Notes under the pieces: generated by a model
Seen by the model: the letters and a program-made list of their open reading frames with translations, nothing else
Database searches by the model: none
What the model was told of the DNA's origin: nothing
In this document: in pieces, positions 1-5,966 of the stretch
How the letters are laid out: each line of letters begins with the position of its first letter
How positions within the stretch are numbered: the first letter of the stretch is position 1
DNA from: Eubacterium sp.
GTDB lineage: Bacteria; Bacillota; Clostridia; Oscillospirales; Acutalibacteraceae
DNA length: 5,974 nt
Direction: 5' to 3'
Assembly (NCBI GenBank): GCA_017543415.1
Contig: JAFYGD010000115.1
Location: 1-5,974 of the forward strand
Translations under genes and position numbers: made by a program

Positions 1-137
1 AACGCAAGACGCCGCATTTGAGTGATTTTGTTTAGAGGCACAGTTTTTAGAAAATTTTCACTACAAAGCGAATGTTAAAAATTGGATTTTCCCTTTGCAA
101 GAACGTACACATTTTGGATGAGCGCAAAAGGGGGAAA
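1..137. other. Unidentified non-coding segment abutting the ispA remnant; possible interspersed repeat or rearrangement debris
   Basis: No gene is supported here. All three forward frames are interrupted by stops; the longest ATG-initiated reading is a 28-codon ORF at 72-158 with no good ribosome binding site. The reverse strand also gives only short open stretches. The segment contains a perfect 10-base palindrome, GAAAATTTTC, at 50-59 and an imperfect hairpin at 87-138. It sits where the body of ispA would be expected, because the ispA C-terminal codons follow directly, but none of the three frames here resembles a polyprenyl synthase. The simplest reading is an inserted or recombined repeat that replaced most of ispA, or a contig join. 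The right boundary is uncertain and lies somewhere around 120-140. Confidence 0.45.
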
Positions 138-138
138 A
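87..138. repeat. Imperfect inverted repeat (hairpin-forming) inside the left-edge segment
   Basis: The left arm TTTTCCCTTTGC (87-98) can pair with the right arm GCAAAAGGGGGAAAA (124-138) if three bases of the right arm are bulged (one A and two G). The loop is about 25 bases. This gives about 12 pairs, interrupted. It is not followed by a T-run on the + strand, so it does not look like an intrinsic terminator in that direction. It could be structure within a small repeat element. The arms are low in complexity, so a chance origin is possible. Confidence 0.3.
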
Positions 139-292
139 CGAAAAGACCACCTATGTAACGATGGTGGGTGTTGATAAAGCAGAGCTTGACGTTGAAAACT
201 TAACTGCAAACGCCATAAAATTTTTAAATGAATTTGATAATAACGAATTCCTTAAAGCGCTTGCGCGTTATCTTGTAACCCGTGAAAAATAA
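122..292 (+). pseudogene. ispA: 3' remnant of farnesyl diphosphate synthase (IspA), C-terminal ~50 codons only
   Basis: The frame is open from 122 (a TGA lies at 119-121) to TAA at 290-292. From about 134 it reads like the C-terminus of a short-chain polyprenyl synthase: a KTTYV motif followed by a hydrophobic V-G-V-D-K-A stretch, where IspA proteins have K-T-T-Y/F-V-x-L-L-G-x-E-K-A. A helical tail ends in A-R-Y-L-V-T-R-E-K, matching the family's usual L-A-x-Y-(I/L)-x-x-R-x-K ending. IspA normally sits immediately upstream of dxs in Firmicutes, which supports the call. The two aspartate-rich motifs that bind the diphosphate substrates through Mg2+ should lie upstream and are absent; the region before 122 reads as unrelated in every frame. 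The internal ATG at 161 has no ribosome binding site, so expression of a 43-residue peptide is unlikely. I infer a truncated, non-functional gene. A misassembly that cut an intact gene is the alternative. Confidence 0.62.
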
Positions 293-308
293 TGCATAAA
301 TATTTGAT
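291..308. promoter_or_regulatory. Weak ARG-box-like site upstream of the dxs promoter
   Basis: The 18 bases starting AATGCATAAATATTTG match a Bacillus-type ArgR operator half-site (CATGAATAAAAATTCAAG) at about 12 of 18 positions by eye. The site lies just upstream of the -35 element of the operon that encodes ArgR, which would fit autoregulation. The surroundings are very AT-rich and only one poor half-site is visible, so this may be chance. Confidence 0.15.
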
Positions 309-310
309 TG

Positions 311-339
311 TTGCATTTTTATACATTTAGTGTTATTAT
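311..339 (+). promoter_or_regulatory. Probable SigA promoter for the dxs-tlyA-nadK-argR-recN operon
   Basis: The -35 is TTGCAT (311-316, weak, 3 of 6 consensus bases). The -10 is TATTAT (334-339, 5 of 6), preceded by TG at 331-332, which forms an extended -10 (TGtTATTAT). The spacer is exactly 17 bases. Transcription would begin near 345-347, leaving a leader of about 18 bases before the ATG at 364. That leader is too short for a riboswitch or attenuator. This is the only substantial non-coding gap before recN ends. Confidence 0.55.
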
Positions 340-350
340 AAATTTTTGAA

Positions 351-355
351 AAGAG
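351..355 (+). promoter_or_regulatory. Ribosome binding site that favours the ATG start of dxs
   Basis: AAGAG lies 8 bases before the ATG at 364-366. The upstream in-frame TTG at 346-348 has no purine-rich site before it and would coincide with the predicted transcription start. The site therefore supports initiation at 364 rather than 346. It is a modest match to the anti-Shine-Dalgarno sequence. Confidence 0.45.
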
Positions 356-363
356 TTGAGCAA

Positions 364-2205
364 ATGTCATATTTAGACGGCGTAAATTCGCCCAAGGACA
401 TTAAAAAACTGAATATAGACGAGCTTGAGTCTCTTTGCTCCGAAATAAGAGAGCTGATGGTGCATACTGTTTCCGAAACAGGCGGCCACCTTGCTTCTAA
501 TCTCGGCGTGGTAGAATTAACCGTTGCTTTGCATAAGGTTTTCAATTCTCCGCAGGACCAGATTATTTTTGACGTAGGACATCAGTGCTATACCCATAAA
601 ATACTGACAGGCAGAAAAGACAGCTTTTCCACTCTCCGTCAGGAGGGAGGCATCGGCGGTTTTACCCGTCCTTCAGAGAGTCAGCACGATATATTTTCAA
701 GCGGCCATTCCTCAACCTCAATTTCCTCTGCGCTCGGTCTTGCAAAAGCCAAGTCGCTTAAAGGTGAAAAGGGTAAGGTTATTGCCGTTATCGGCGACGG
801 TGCTTTAACGGGCGGACTTGCTTACGAAGCGCTTAATAATTCGGGTAATGAAAGCAGCAATCTTATTGTTATTCTTAACGATAACAATATGTCAATCAGC
901 CCTAACGTCGGTTCGGTAGCAAAGCAGCTTACAACAATACGTACTTCGCCGAAGTACAATACCTTTAAAAACGGAATTACCCGTATGCTTGCCAAAATTC
1001 CCAAGGTCGGTTCGCAGATAATCCGTTCCATTACGTCGGTTAATCAGAAAATCAGAAAGCGTGTTTATAAAAATACGTTTTTTGAGGATTTGGGCTTCAG
1101 GTATTACGGTCCTATTGACGGCCATGACCTTGACGCGCTTATTGACGCGCTGAAGGTTGCAAAGGCGCATAACCATTCCGTTTTGCTTCATATCAATACG
1201 CAAAAGGGCAGGGGCTACGATTTTGCAGAACGCAATCCTTCAAAGTTCCACGGTATAGGCAAGTTCAATATCAATACAGGTGAACCGATTCCTTCGGGTG
1301 ACACTTTTTCCTCCGTTTTCGGCGCTTCGCTTTTACATCTTGCCGAAAACGATACCCGTATTTGCGCCGTTACCGCAGCGATGGCAGACGGAACCGGACT
1401 CGGTAAATTTGCCGAGGAATTTCCTCGCCGCTTCTTTGACGTAGGAATTGCCGAACAGCATGCCGTTACTTTCTCTGCAGGGCTTGCACGCAACGGTATG
1501 ATACCCGTGTTTGCAGTTTATTCAACCTTCCTTCAGCGTTCATATGACCAGCTTGTTCATGACGTTGCAATGCAGGGCTTAAAGGTTATATTCTGTATTG
1601 ACCGCGCAGGCTTTGTAGGTTCAGACGGTGAAAGCCATCAGGGACTCTTTGATACTGCTTATCTTATGAGCATCCCCGGTCTGACAGTATATTCACCCTC
1701 TTGCTTTGAAGAGCTTTCTTCAATGCTGTATCAGGCTGTGTATAAGGAAAAACAGGCTGTTGCTATCCGTTATCCCCGCGGAAGCGAATGTAAAATGCCT
1801 GCTGATTATAAGTATGAAAAAGAGGATTATAAGGTTTTCGGCGAAGAAAATGCAGAAACCTGTATAGTTACCTATGGCAGAGAGTTTGAAAACTGTTATA
1901 ATGCAGTTTCAACTCTTGAAGGCTGTAAGCTGATTAAGCTTAATAAGATTAAACCGTTAAATCCCGAAATCTGTACCAATTTGGAAAATGTTAAAAACGT
2001 TATTTTCTTTGAAGAAGGAATTAAAACAGGCGGTGCGGGCGAATGCTTTGCAGCCATGCTTGAAGAAAACGGCGTTAACGCTAAGTTTAAGCACGTCTGC
2101 GTAAAGGATGAATTTGTAAAACAGGCCTCCGTAAGCGCGCAGATTGAAAAATACGGGCTTGATAAAGACTCTGTAATCAAAGAGGTTAATAATATAAATG
2201 GCTAA
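364..2205 (+). CDS. dxs: 1-deoxy-D-xylulose-5-phosphate synthase (Dxs)
   Basis: Dxs is a cytoplasmic thiamine-diphosphate enzyme that condenses pyruvate with glyceraldehyde 3-phosphate and releases CO2. It is the first and usually flux-controlling step of the MEP route to isoprenoids. The 613-residue product has the expected length. The N-terminal domain carries GGHLASNLGVVELT (40-53, with the conserved His42), GHQ (72-74) and the thiamine-diphosphate/Mg motif from GDG (144-146) to NDN (172-174). YGPIDGHD (248-255) and the conserved KFHG (294-297) follow. The central domain has FDVGIAEQHAV with the catalytic Glu at 364, and DRAGFVGSDGESHQG (413-427). The C-terminal transketolase-like domain follows the YPRG motif. 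The ATG at 364 is preferred over an in-frame TTG at 346 because it has the only plausible ribosome binding site, lies downstream of the likely transcription start, and gives an N-terminus (M-S-Y-L-D-x-V-N-S-P-x-D-I-K-K-L) typical of clostridial Dxs. Its stop overlaps the tlyA start by 8 bases. Confidence 0.97.
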   Translation: MSYLDGVNSPKDIKKLNIDELESLCSEIRELMVHTVSETGGHLASNLGVVELTVALHKVFNSPQDQIIFDVGHQCYTHKILTGRKDSFSTLRQEGGIGGFTRPSESQHDIFSSGHSSTSISSALGLAKAKSLKGEKGKVIAVIGDGALTGGLAYEALNNSGNESSNLIVILNDNNMSISPNVGSVAKQLTTIRTSPKYNTFKNGITRMLAKIPKVGSQIIRSITSVNQKIRKRVYKNTFFEDLGFRYYGPIDGHDLDALIDALKVAKAHNHSVLLHINTQKGRGYDFAERNPSKFHGIGKFNINTGEPIPSGDTFSSVFGASLLHLAENDTRICAVTAAMADGTGLGKFAEEFPRRFFDVGIAEQHAVTFSAGLARNGMIPVFAVYSTFLQRSYDQLVHDVAMQGLKVIFCIDRAGFVGSDGESHQGLFDTAYLMSIPGLTVYSPSCFEELSSMLYQAVYKEKQAVAIRYPRGSECKMPADYKYEKEDYKVFGEENAETCIVTYGREFENCYNAVSTLEGCKLIKLNKIKPLNPEICTNLENVKNVIFFEEGIKTGGAGECFAAMLEENGVNAKFKHVCVKDEFVKQASVSAQIEKYGLDKDSVIKEVNNING

Positions 2206-3004
2206 AAAAATACGTCTTGACGTTGCCGTGTTTGAAAACGGATTTGCCCCTTCGCGTGAAAAGGCAAAAGCAATTATAATGGCAGGTCAGGTATATGTAA
2301 ATAATCAGAAAGCCAATAAAGCAGGAATGGAAATATCGCCTGAAGATAAGCTTGAGGTCCGCGGAAATACGCTTAAATATGTTTCGCGCGGCGGACTTAA
2401 GCTTGAAAAGGCAATGAAAGAATTTCCAATTACTCTCAGCGGTAAAATATGTATGGACGTTGGCGCCTCAACGGGCGGCTTTACCGATTGTATGCTCCAG
2501 AACGGAGCTGTAAAGGTTTACAGCATTGACGTAGGCTACGGCCAGCTTGCGTGGAAGCTCAGATGCGATGAACGCGTTGTAAATCTTGAAAGAACCAATT
2601 TCCGGTACTGTACCCGCGAACAGGTGCCTGATGAGGTTGATTTTGCTTCTGTTGACGTTTCGTTCATTTCGCTTAAACATATCCTTCCCGTTCTTAACTC
2701 CTTGCTTAAAGCCGGAGGAGAGGCGGTTTGCCTAATTAAACCGCAGTTTGAAGCGGGTAAGGAAAAGGTTGGTAAAAAGGGCGTTGTTCGTGATTTAAAC
2801 GTTCACCTTGAGGTTGTTGAAAACGTTATTGCTCTTTCTCTTGATAACGGCTTTGACGTTCTCGGTTTACAGTTTTCACCAATAAAAGGCCCTGAAGGAA
2901 ATATCGAATATCTGATTTATCTAAAAAAGTCGGACGAGCCATCGCTAAGCGCTTCTGTTGATGCAAAGGCGCTTGTTGAAAGCTCGCATACGGAGCTTGA
3001 TTAA
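2198..3004 (+). CDS. tlyA: TlyA/YqxC-family rRNA 2'-O-methyltransferase (S4 domain plus FtsJ-like domain)
   Basis: Family members use S-adenosylmethionine to methylate ribosomal RNA on the ribose 2'-OH. Mycobacterial TlyA modifies cytidines in both 16S and 23S rRNA, and its loss gives capreomycin resistance. The target in this organism is not known. The 268-residue product has an N-terminal S4 RNA-binding domain (about 4-65, with A-G-Q-V-Y-V-N at 29-35). A Rossmann-fold methyltransferase follows, with the SAM-binding motif DVGASTGGFTD (87-97). The likely catalytic tetrad is K68, D153 (SVDVSF), K181 (LIKPQFE) and E237 (GNIEYL), one residue off the K69/D154/K182/E238 set described for M. tuberculosis TlyA. 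About 24 residues after 244 form a polar Ser/Ala/Asp/Glu tail without family motifs. AGAGG (2181-2185) lies 12 bases before the ATG, and the 8-base overlap with dxs suggests translational coupling. The older name 'hemolysin' for this family is misleading. Confidence 0.9.
   Translation: MAKKIRLDVAVFENGFAPSREKAKAIIMAGQVYVNNQKANKAGMEISPEDKLEVRGNTLKYVSRGGLKLEKAMKEFPITLSGKICMDVGASTGGFTDCMLQNGAVKVYSIDVGYGQLAWKLRCDERVVNLERTNFRYCTREQVPDEVDFASVDVSFISLKHILPVLNSLLKAGGEAVCLIKPQFEAGKEKVGKKGVVRDLNVHLEVVENVIALSLDNGFDVLGLQFSPIKGPEGNIEYLIYLKKSDEPSLSASVDAKALVESSHTELD
2992..2995 (+). promoter_or_regulatory. Ribosome binding site that sets the nadK start
   Basis: GGAG, within the last codons of tlyA, lies 10 bases before the ATG at 3006. 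This spacing and the normal NadK N-terminus (M-K-F-S-L-V-P-N) favour 3006 over the in-frame ATG at 2958, which would add 16 basic residues read out of frame from tlyA. Confidence 0.6.
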
Positions 3005-3005
3005 T

Positions 3006-3809
3006 ATGAAATTTTCCCTTGTTCCAAATCTGAATAACAAAGGCGTTAAAGAGCTTTGCGATGAGATTTATGAAAAACTTATCTCACTCGGTGCAGAGGT
3101 AGAAATTAACGGCAGCTTTGAAAGCAGCGACGTTGTTATTGCCGTAGGCGGCGACGGTACAACTCTTAACGTTGCAAAACGCGCGTCACTTTGCGGTAAG
3201 CCAACTCTCGGCGTAAATGCGGGAAGGCTTGGCTTTATGAGCGGCCTTGAACGCAATGAGCTTAACCTGCTTTCTAATCTTATCAGCGGAAACTATACAG
3301 TTGAAGAGCGTATGATGCTTAAAGCAGACGTAACTGAAAACGGTCAGGTAATCTCTTCGCACATCTGCCTTAATGACGCTGTTATTTCGCGCGGTGACCT
3401 TGCAAGGCTTATTGACATCAGTCTTTCCTGTGAGGGAAGGGACGTAACAAACGCGCGTGCCGACGGTATGATTGTTTCAACTCCAACTGGCTCAACAGCT
3501 TATTCAATGGCTGCGGGCGGACCCGTTGTAAGTCCGGATAATTCGTGCTTTATTGTAACGCCAATCTGCCCTCATTCGCTTGTAAACAGAAGTATTGTTT
3601 TTTCGGCGGATAAGGAGCTTGAATTATCCGTTACAAACGATGTTAATAACAACGCATTTTTATCTATAGACGGTGCGGATTCAATTCCGCTGAACCCTGA
3701 AACGAAAATTATCATTTCAAAAAGCGGGTATTCAACAAAGCTTATTAAGCTCAAGCCCGATAACTTTTATGAAATTCTGAATAAAAAAATACTTGAAAGG
3801 CGTAACTGA
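3006..3809 (+). CDS. nadK: NAD kinase (ATP-NAD kinase, NadK/PpnK)
   Basis: NadK phosphorylates NAD+ on the 2'-hydroxyl of its adenosine ribose to make NADP+, the only known de novo source of NADP(H) in bacteria. The 267-residue product is of normal length. It shows the diagnostic GGDGT motif (48-52, catalytic Asp50) and GVNAGRLGFM (69-78). LNDAV (122-126) stands in the position of the conserved NE/ND substrate-binding motif. DGMIVSTPTGSTAYS (153-167) and the C-terminal SIDG motif (220-223) follow. The N-terminal sheet is short, as in Gram-positive enzymes. The gene begins 1 base after the tlyA stop and ends 2 bases before argR. An in-frame ATG at 2958 inside tlyA was rejected because it adds a non-homologous extension. 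NadK between tlyA and argR is a common clostridial arrangement. Co-expression with dxs could help supply NADPH to later MEP enzymes, but that link is inference. Confidence 0.96.
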   Translation: MKFSLVPNLNNKGVKELCDEIYEKLISLGAEVEINGSFESSDVVIAVGGDGTTLNVAKRASLCGKPTLGVNAGRLGFMSGLERNELNLLSNLISGNYTVEERMMLKADVTENGQVISSHICLNDAVISRGDLARLIDISLSCEGRDVTNARADGMIVSTPTGSTAYSMAAGGPVVSPDNSCFIVTPICPHSLVNRSIVFSADKELELSVTNDVNNNAFLSIDGADSIPLNPETKIIISKSGYSTKLIKLKPDNFYEILNKKILERRN

Positions 3810-3811
3810 AA

Positions 3812-4264
3812 ATGAAAAAAAGAAGACAGGCAAAAATTTTAGAGCTTATTGCAAATAATGAAATTGAAACCCAGGAAGAGCTTCAGGATTATCTTCTTAA
3901 GTTCGGCTTTGAGGTTACTCAGGCAACTATTTCAAGGGATATTAAGGAGCTCAGGCTTGTAAAGGATTTATCAAGCAAGGGCAGATATATTTATTCAACG
4001 GGCAAAAAGCGTAAGAACAACGTTGCATATCGCGCCGGCGGTATTTTTAATGAAAGCATAATCAGCATTGATTATGCGCTTAACACAATTGTTATCAAGT
4101 GCTTTGCAGGTATGGCAAACGCTGCCTGCGCCGCTATTGACAGCATGGATAATGAGGATATTCTCGGCACTATTGCGGGCGATGATACAATCTTTATGCT
4201 CTGCAGAAGCGAAGGCGACGCAGCGGCAATTTCAGCAAGTCTGAGGGAAATGTTAAATGCTTAG
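3812..4264 (+). CDS. argR: Arginine repressor (ArgR/AhrC)
   Basis: ArgR is an arginine-sensing, hexameric DNA-binding regulator. With bound L-arginine it represses arginine biosynthesis genes and in Bacillus (AhrC) also activates catabolic genes. The 150-residue product matches the family length exactly. The N-terminal winged helix-turn-helix (about 1-70) carries the signature VTQATISRDIKELRLVK (35-51), in which S41-R42-D43 lie in the recognition helix region. The C-terminal oligomerisation and arginine-binding domain carries N-T-I-V-I-K-C (91-97), AGMANAACAAID (99-110) and GTIAGDDTIF (119-128), whose paired Asp residues contact arginine. GAAAGG (3795-3800) lies 11 bases before the ATG. The gene is in the conserved argR-recN pair and overlaps recN by 8 bases. 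No arginine biosynthesis gene is in the window, so its targets must be elsewhere. Only a very weak operator-like site is visible before the operon. Confidence 0.96.
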   Translation: MKKRRQAKILELIANNEIETQEELQDYLLKFGFEVTQATISRDIKELRLVKDLSSKGRYIYSTGKKRKNNVAYRAGGIFNESIISIDYALNTIVIKCFAGMANAACAAIDSMDNEDILGTIAGDDTIFMLCRSEGDAAAISASLREMLNA

Positions 4265-5918
4265 TCATCTGAGTATTGAAAATATAGCCGTAATTGAAAA
4301 AGCCGATATAGACTTTACCGAAGGACTTAATGTACTTACGGGTGAAACCGGCGCGGGTAAATCAATAGTTGTTGACAGTATTAATGCTGTTCTCGGTGAG
4401 CGTACTTCAAAGGAGCTTGTACGCCACGGCGCTGAAAACGCGTTTGTATCTGCAGAGTTTGACGGCCTTTGTAACGATGTTGTTGAAAAGCTGAAGGAAC
4501 TCGAGCTTGACGACGGCGGAGATACGCTTGTAATAACAAGAAAAATCAGCGCGCAGGGCAAATCAACCTGCAGAGTAAACGGCTATCCCTGTACTGCGGG
4601 AATGTTAAAAACTCTCAGCTCTTATCTTGTAAATATTCACGGTCAGCATGACAGCCAGGCTCTTTTAAATCCTGATTTGCACTATCATTTTATTGACCTG
4701 CTTTGTGAAAGCAGTAAGCCGCTTGACGATTATAAACAGTCGTTTAAAAAGCTTGTTGCGGTAAGAAAACGTCTTAAAGAATTAACCGTTGACGCTGACG
4801 AAAAAGACAGACAGCTTGAGCTTCTCAGCTATGAAATCAAGGAGTTAAGCGAGGCTGATATCAAAATCGGCGAAAGGGAAGAGCTTAAAGCAAGGCGGAA
4901 TATGATTATCAATTCACAGTCGATAATCAATTCGCTTAATTCAGTAATTTCCGCGTTAAACGGCGATGATGAAACCTCGGGAATTGAAACTCTTTGCGCT
5001 TCTGCTTATAAGGAAATGGAAAGCGTTGCTTCCGTTGACGGCGAGCTGAAAGCGGTTTACGAAAAGCTTGCAGAGCTTGCCGATGTAAGCGAGGCTGTTA
5101 AGGATTTGGCGGTTTCCAAGCTGAATTCTATTGATTACAGCGAGCAGGAGCTTGAGCTTATTGAAGCCCGTCTTGACCTTCTTTACCGTTTTTCAAATAA
5201 GTACGGTGAAACCGAAGAAGAAATGCTTTCTTACCTTGAAAGCGCTGAAAAACGCAGGGATTCAATAGTTAATTCAGATGAGGAGCTTGTAAAGCTCAAC
5301 GCCGAATATGATTCTGCTTTTGAGGAAACCGTTAAAAATGCTAAAGTCCTTTCGGAATACAGAAGAAAAACTGCTGATTTGTTTGAAAAGGATGTTAAAG
5401 CTCAGCTTGAATTCCTTGATATGCCTAAAATTCAGTTTGTTGTTGATTTTGACAAGGGCAACCTTTCCTCAACAGGCTTTGATAAAATTGAATTTCTGAT
5501 TTCCACCAATCCGGGTGAACCGCCGAAACCGCTTGCAAAAATTGCCTCCGGCGGCGAGCTTGCAAGGATAATGCTTGCAATCAAAAATATTCTTGCCGTT
5601 AAAGACAGCGTACAGACCTTAATTTTTGACGAAATAGATACCGGAGTTTCGGGAAGAGCAAGCCGTAAAATCGGTTTAAGGCTTAAAAGTGTTTCAAAGC
5701 ATACCCAGGTTATCTGCGTAACTCATTCAGCGCAGATTGCCGCGTGTGCTGACGAGCACCTGCTTATTTTAAAGCAGTTTGAGGGCAACAGAACCTATAC
5801 CTCTGTTAAATCCCTGAACTTCGATGAAAGAAAGCATGAGCTTGCAAGAATTATGGGCGGTATTGAAATTACGGATACGCTTTTAAAGTCCGCAGAGGAG
5901 CTTTTAAACGAGGAATAA
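4257..5918 (+). CDS. recN: DNA repair protein RecN (SMC-like ATPase)
   Basis: RecN is a cytoplasmic SMC-family ATPase recruited early to DNA double-strand breaks, where it tethers DNA and promotes RecA-dependent recombination. The 553-residue product has the usual length. The N-terminal head has LTGETGAGKSIVVDSI (27-42, Walker A Lys35) and the RecN-typical VNIHGQHDSQALLNP (125-139). The middle, about 155-385, is rich in charged residues and leucine with heptad-like spacing, as expected for the short antiparallel coiled coil. The C-terminal head has the ABC signature SGGELAR (431-437), Walker B LIFDE (455-459, catalytic Glu459), the D-loop DTGVSGRAS and the switch His490 in VTHSAQIAA. All ATPase elements are intact. 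GAGGG (4243-4247) lies 9 bases before the ATG, inside argR, and the 8-base overlap suggests coupled translation. No LexA-type operator was seen nearby, so expression probably follows the operon promoter. Confidence 0.97.
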   Translation: MLSHLSIENIAVIEKADIDFTEGLNVLTGETGAGKSIVVDSINAVLGERTSKELVRHGAENAFVSAEFDGLCNDVVEKLKELELDDGGDTLVITRKISAQGKSTCRVNGYPCTAGMLKTLSSYLVNIHGQHDSQALLNPDLHYHFIDLLCESSKPLDDYKQSFKKLVAVRKRLKELTVDADEKDRQLELLSYEIKELSEADIKIGEREELKARRNMIINSQSIINSLNSVISALNGDDETSGIETLCASAYKEMESVASVDGELKAVYEKLAELADVSEAVKDLAVSKLNSIDYSEQELELIEARLDLLYRFSNKYGETEEEMLSYLESAEKRRDSIVNSDEELVKLNAEYDSAFEETVKNAKVLSEYRRKTADLFEKDVKAQLEFLDMPKIQFVVDFDKGNLSSTGFDKIEFLISTNPGEPPKPLAKIASGGELARIMLAIKNILAVKDSVQTLIFDEIDTGVSGRASRKIGLRLKSVSKHTQVICVTHSAQIAACADEHLLILKQFEGNRTYTSVKSLNFDERKHELARIMGGIEITDTLLKSAEELLNEE

Positions 5919-5925
5919 AATATAC

Positions 5926-5954
5926 TTGCAATTACATTTTGCTGCAGTTATAAT
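5926..5954 (+). promoter_or_regulatory. Strong SigA-type promoter for the gene beyond the right edge
   Basis: The -35 is TTGCAA (5926-5931, 4 of 6 consensus). The -10 is a perfect TATAAT (5949-5954). The spacer is exactly 17 bases. Transcription would start near 5960-5962. The promoter begins only 7 bases after the recN stop, so the downstream gene has its own start even if operon transcripts read into it. Confidence 0.72.
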
Positions 5955-5966
5955 GTATTAAAATAC
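5955..5966. promoter_or_regulatory. Small inverted repeat over the predicted transcription start; possible operator
   Basis: GTATT (5955-5959) and AATAC (5962-5966) form a 5-base inverted repeat with a 2-base centre, directly after the -10 box and spanning the predicted start point. A repressor could bind there, but the repeat is short and AT-rich and no regulator can be named. Confidence 0.2.

Noticed and set aside
72..158. 28-codon ORF in the left segment
   Set aside because: It has no ribosome binding site or recognisable motif and runs across the junction into the ispA remnant in another frame; probably not a gene.
286..320. Possible intrinsic terminator after ispA (AATGCA at 291-296 pairing with TGCATT at 312-317, then Ts)
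   Set aside because: The stem is only 6 pairs and AT-rich, with a 15-base loop, and the right arm overlaps the -35 element. It is too weak to call.
346..363. Alternative TTG start for dxs adding six residues
   Set aside because: It has no Shine-Dalgarno site, coincides with the predicted transcription start, and the ATG at 364 gives the family-typical N-terminus.
293..363. TPP or other riboswitch before dxs
   Set aside because: The predicted leader is under 20 bases and the whole gap is about 70 bases, with no conserved riboswitch core.
892..1203. Longish minus-strand open frames opposite dxs, and similar ones opposite tlyA, nadK and recN
   Set aside because: They are antisense shadows of well-supported genes, without ribosome binding sites or recognisable domains.
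2958..3005. Upstream ATG start for nadK inside tlyA
   Set aside because: It adds 16 basic residues unlike any NadK N-terminus, whereas the ATG at 3006 has GGAG at good spacing.
4200..4260. SOS/LexA operator before recN
   Set aside because: No GAAC-N4-GTTC-like site is visible and the region is argR coding sequence.
5919..5948. Terminator after recN (GCAA at 5928-5931 with TTGC at 5939-5942)
   Set aside because: The stem is only 4 pairs with no T-run, and it lies within the downstream promoter.
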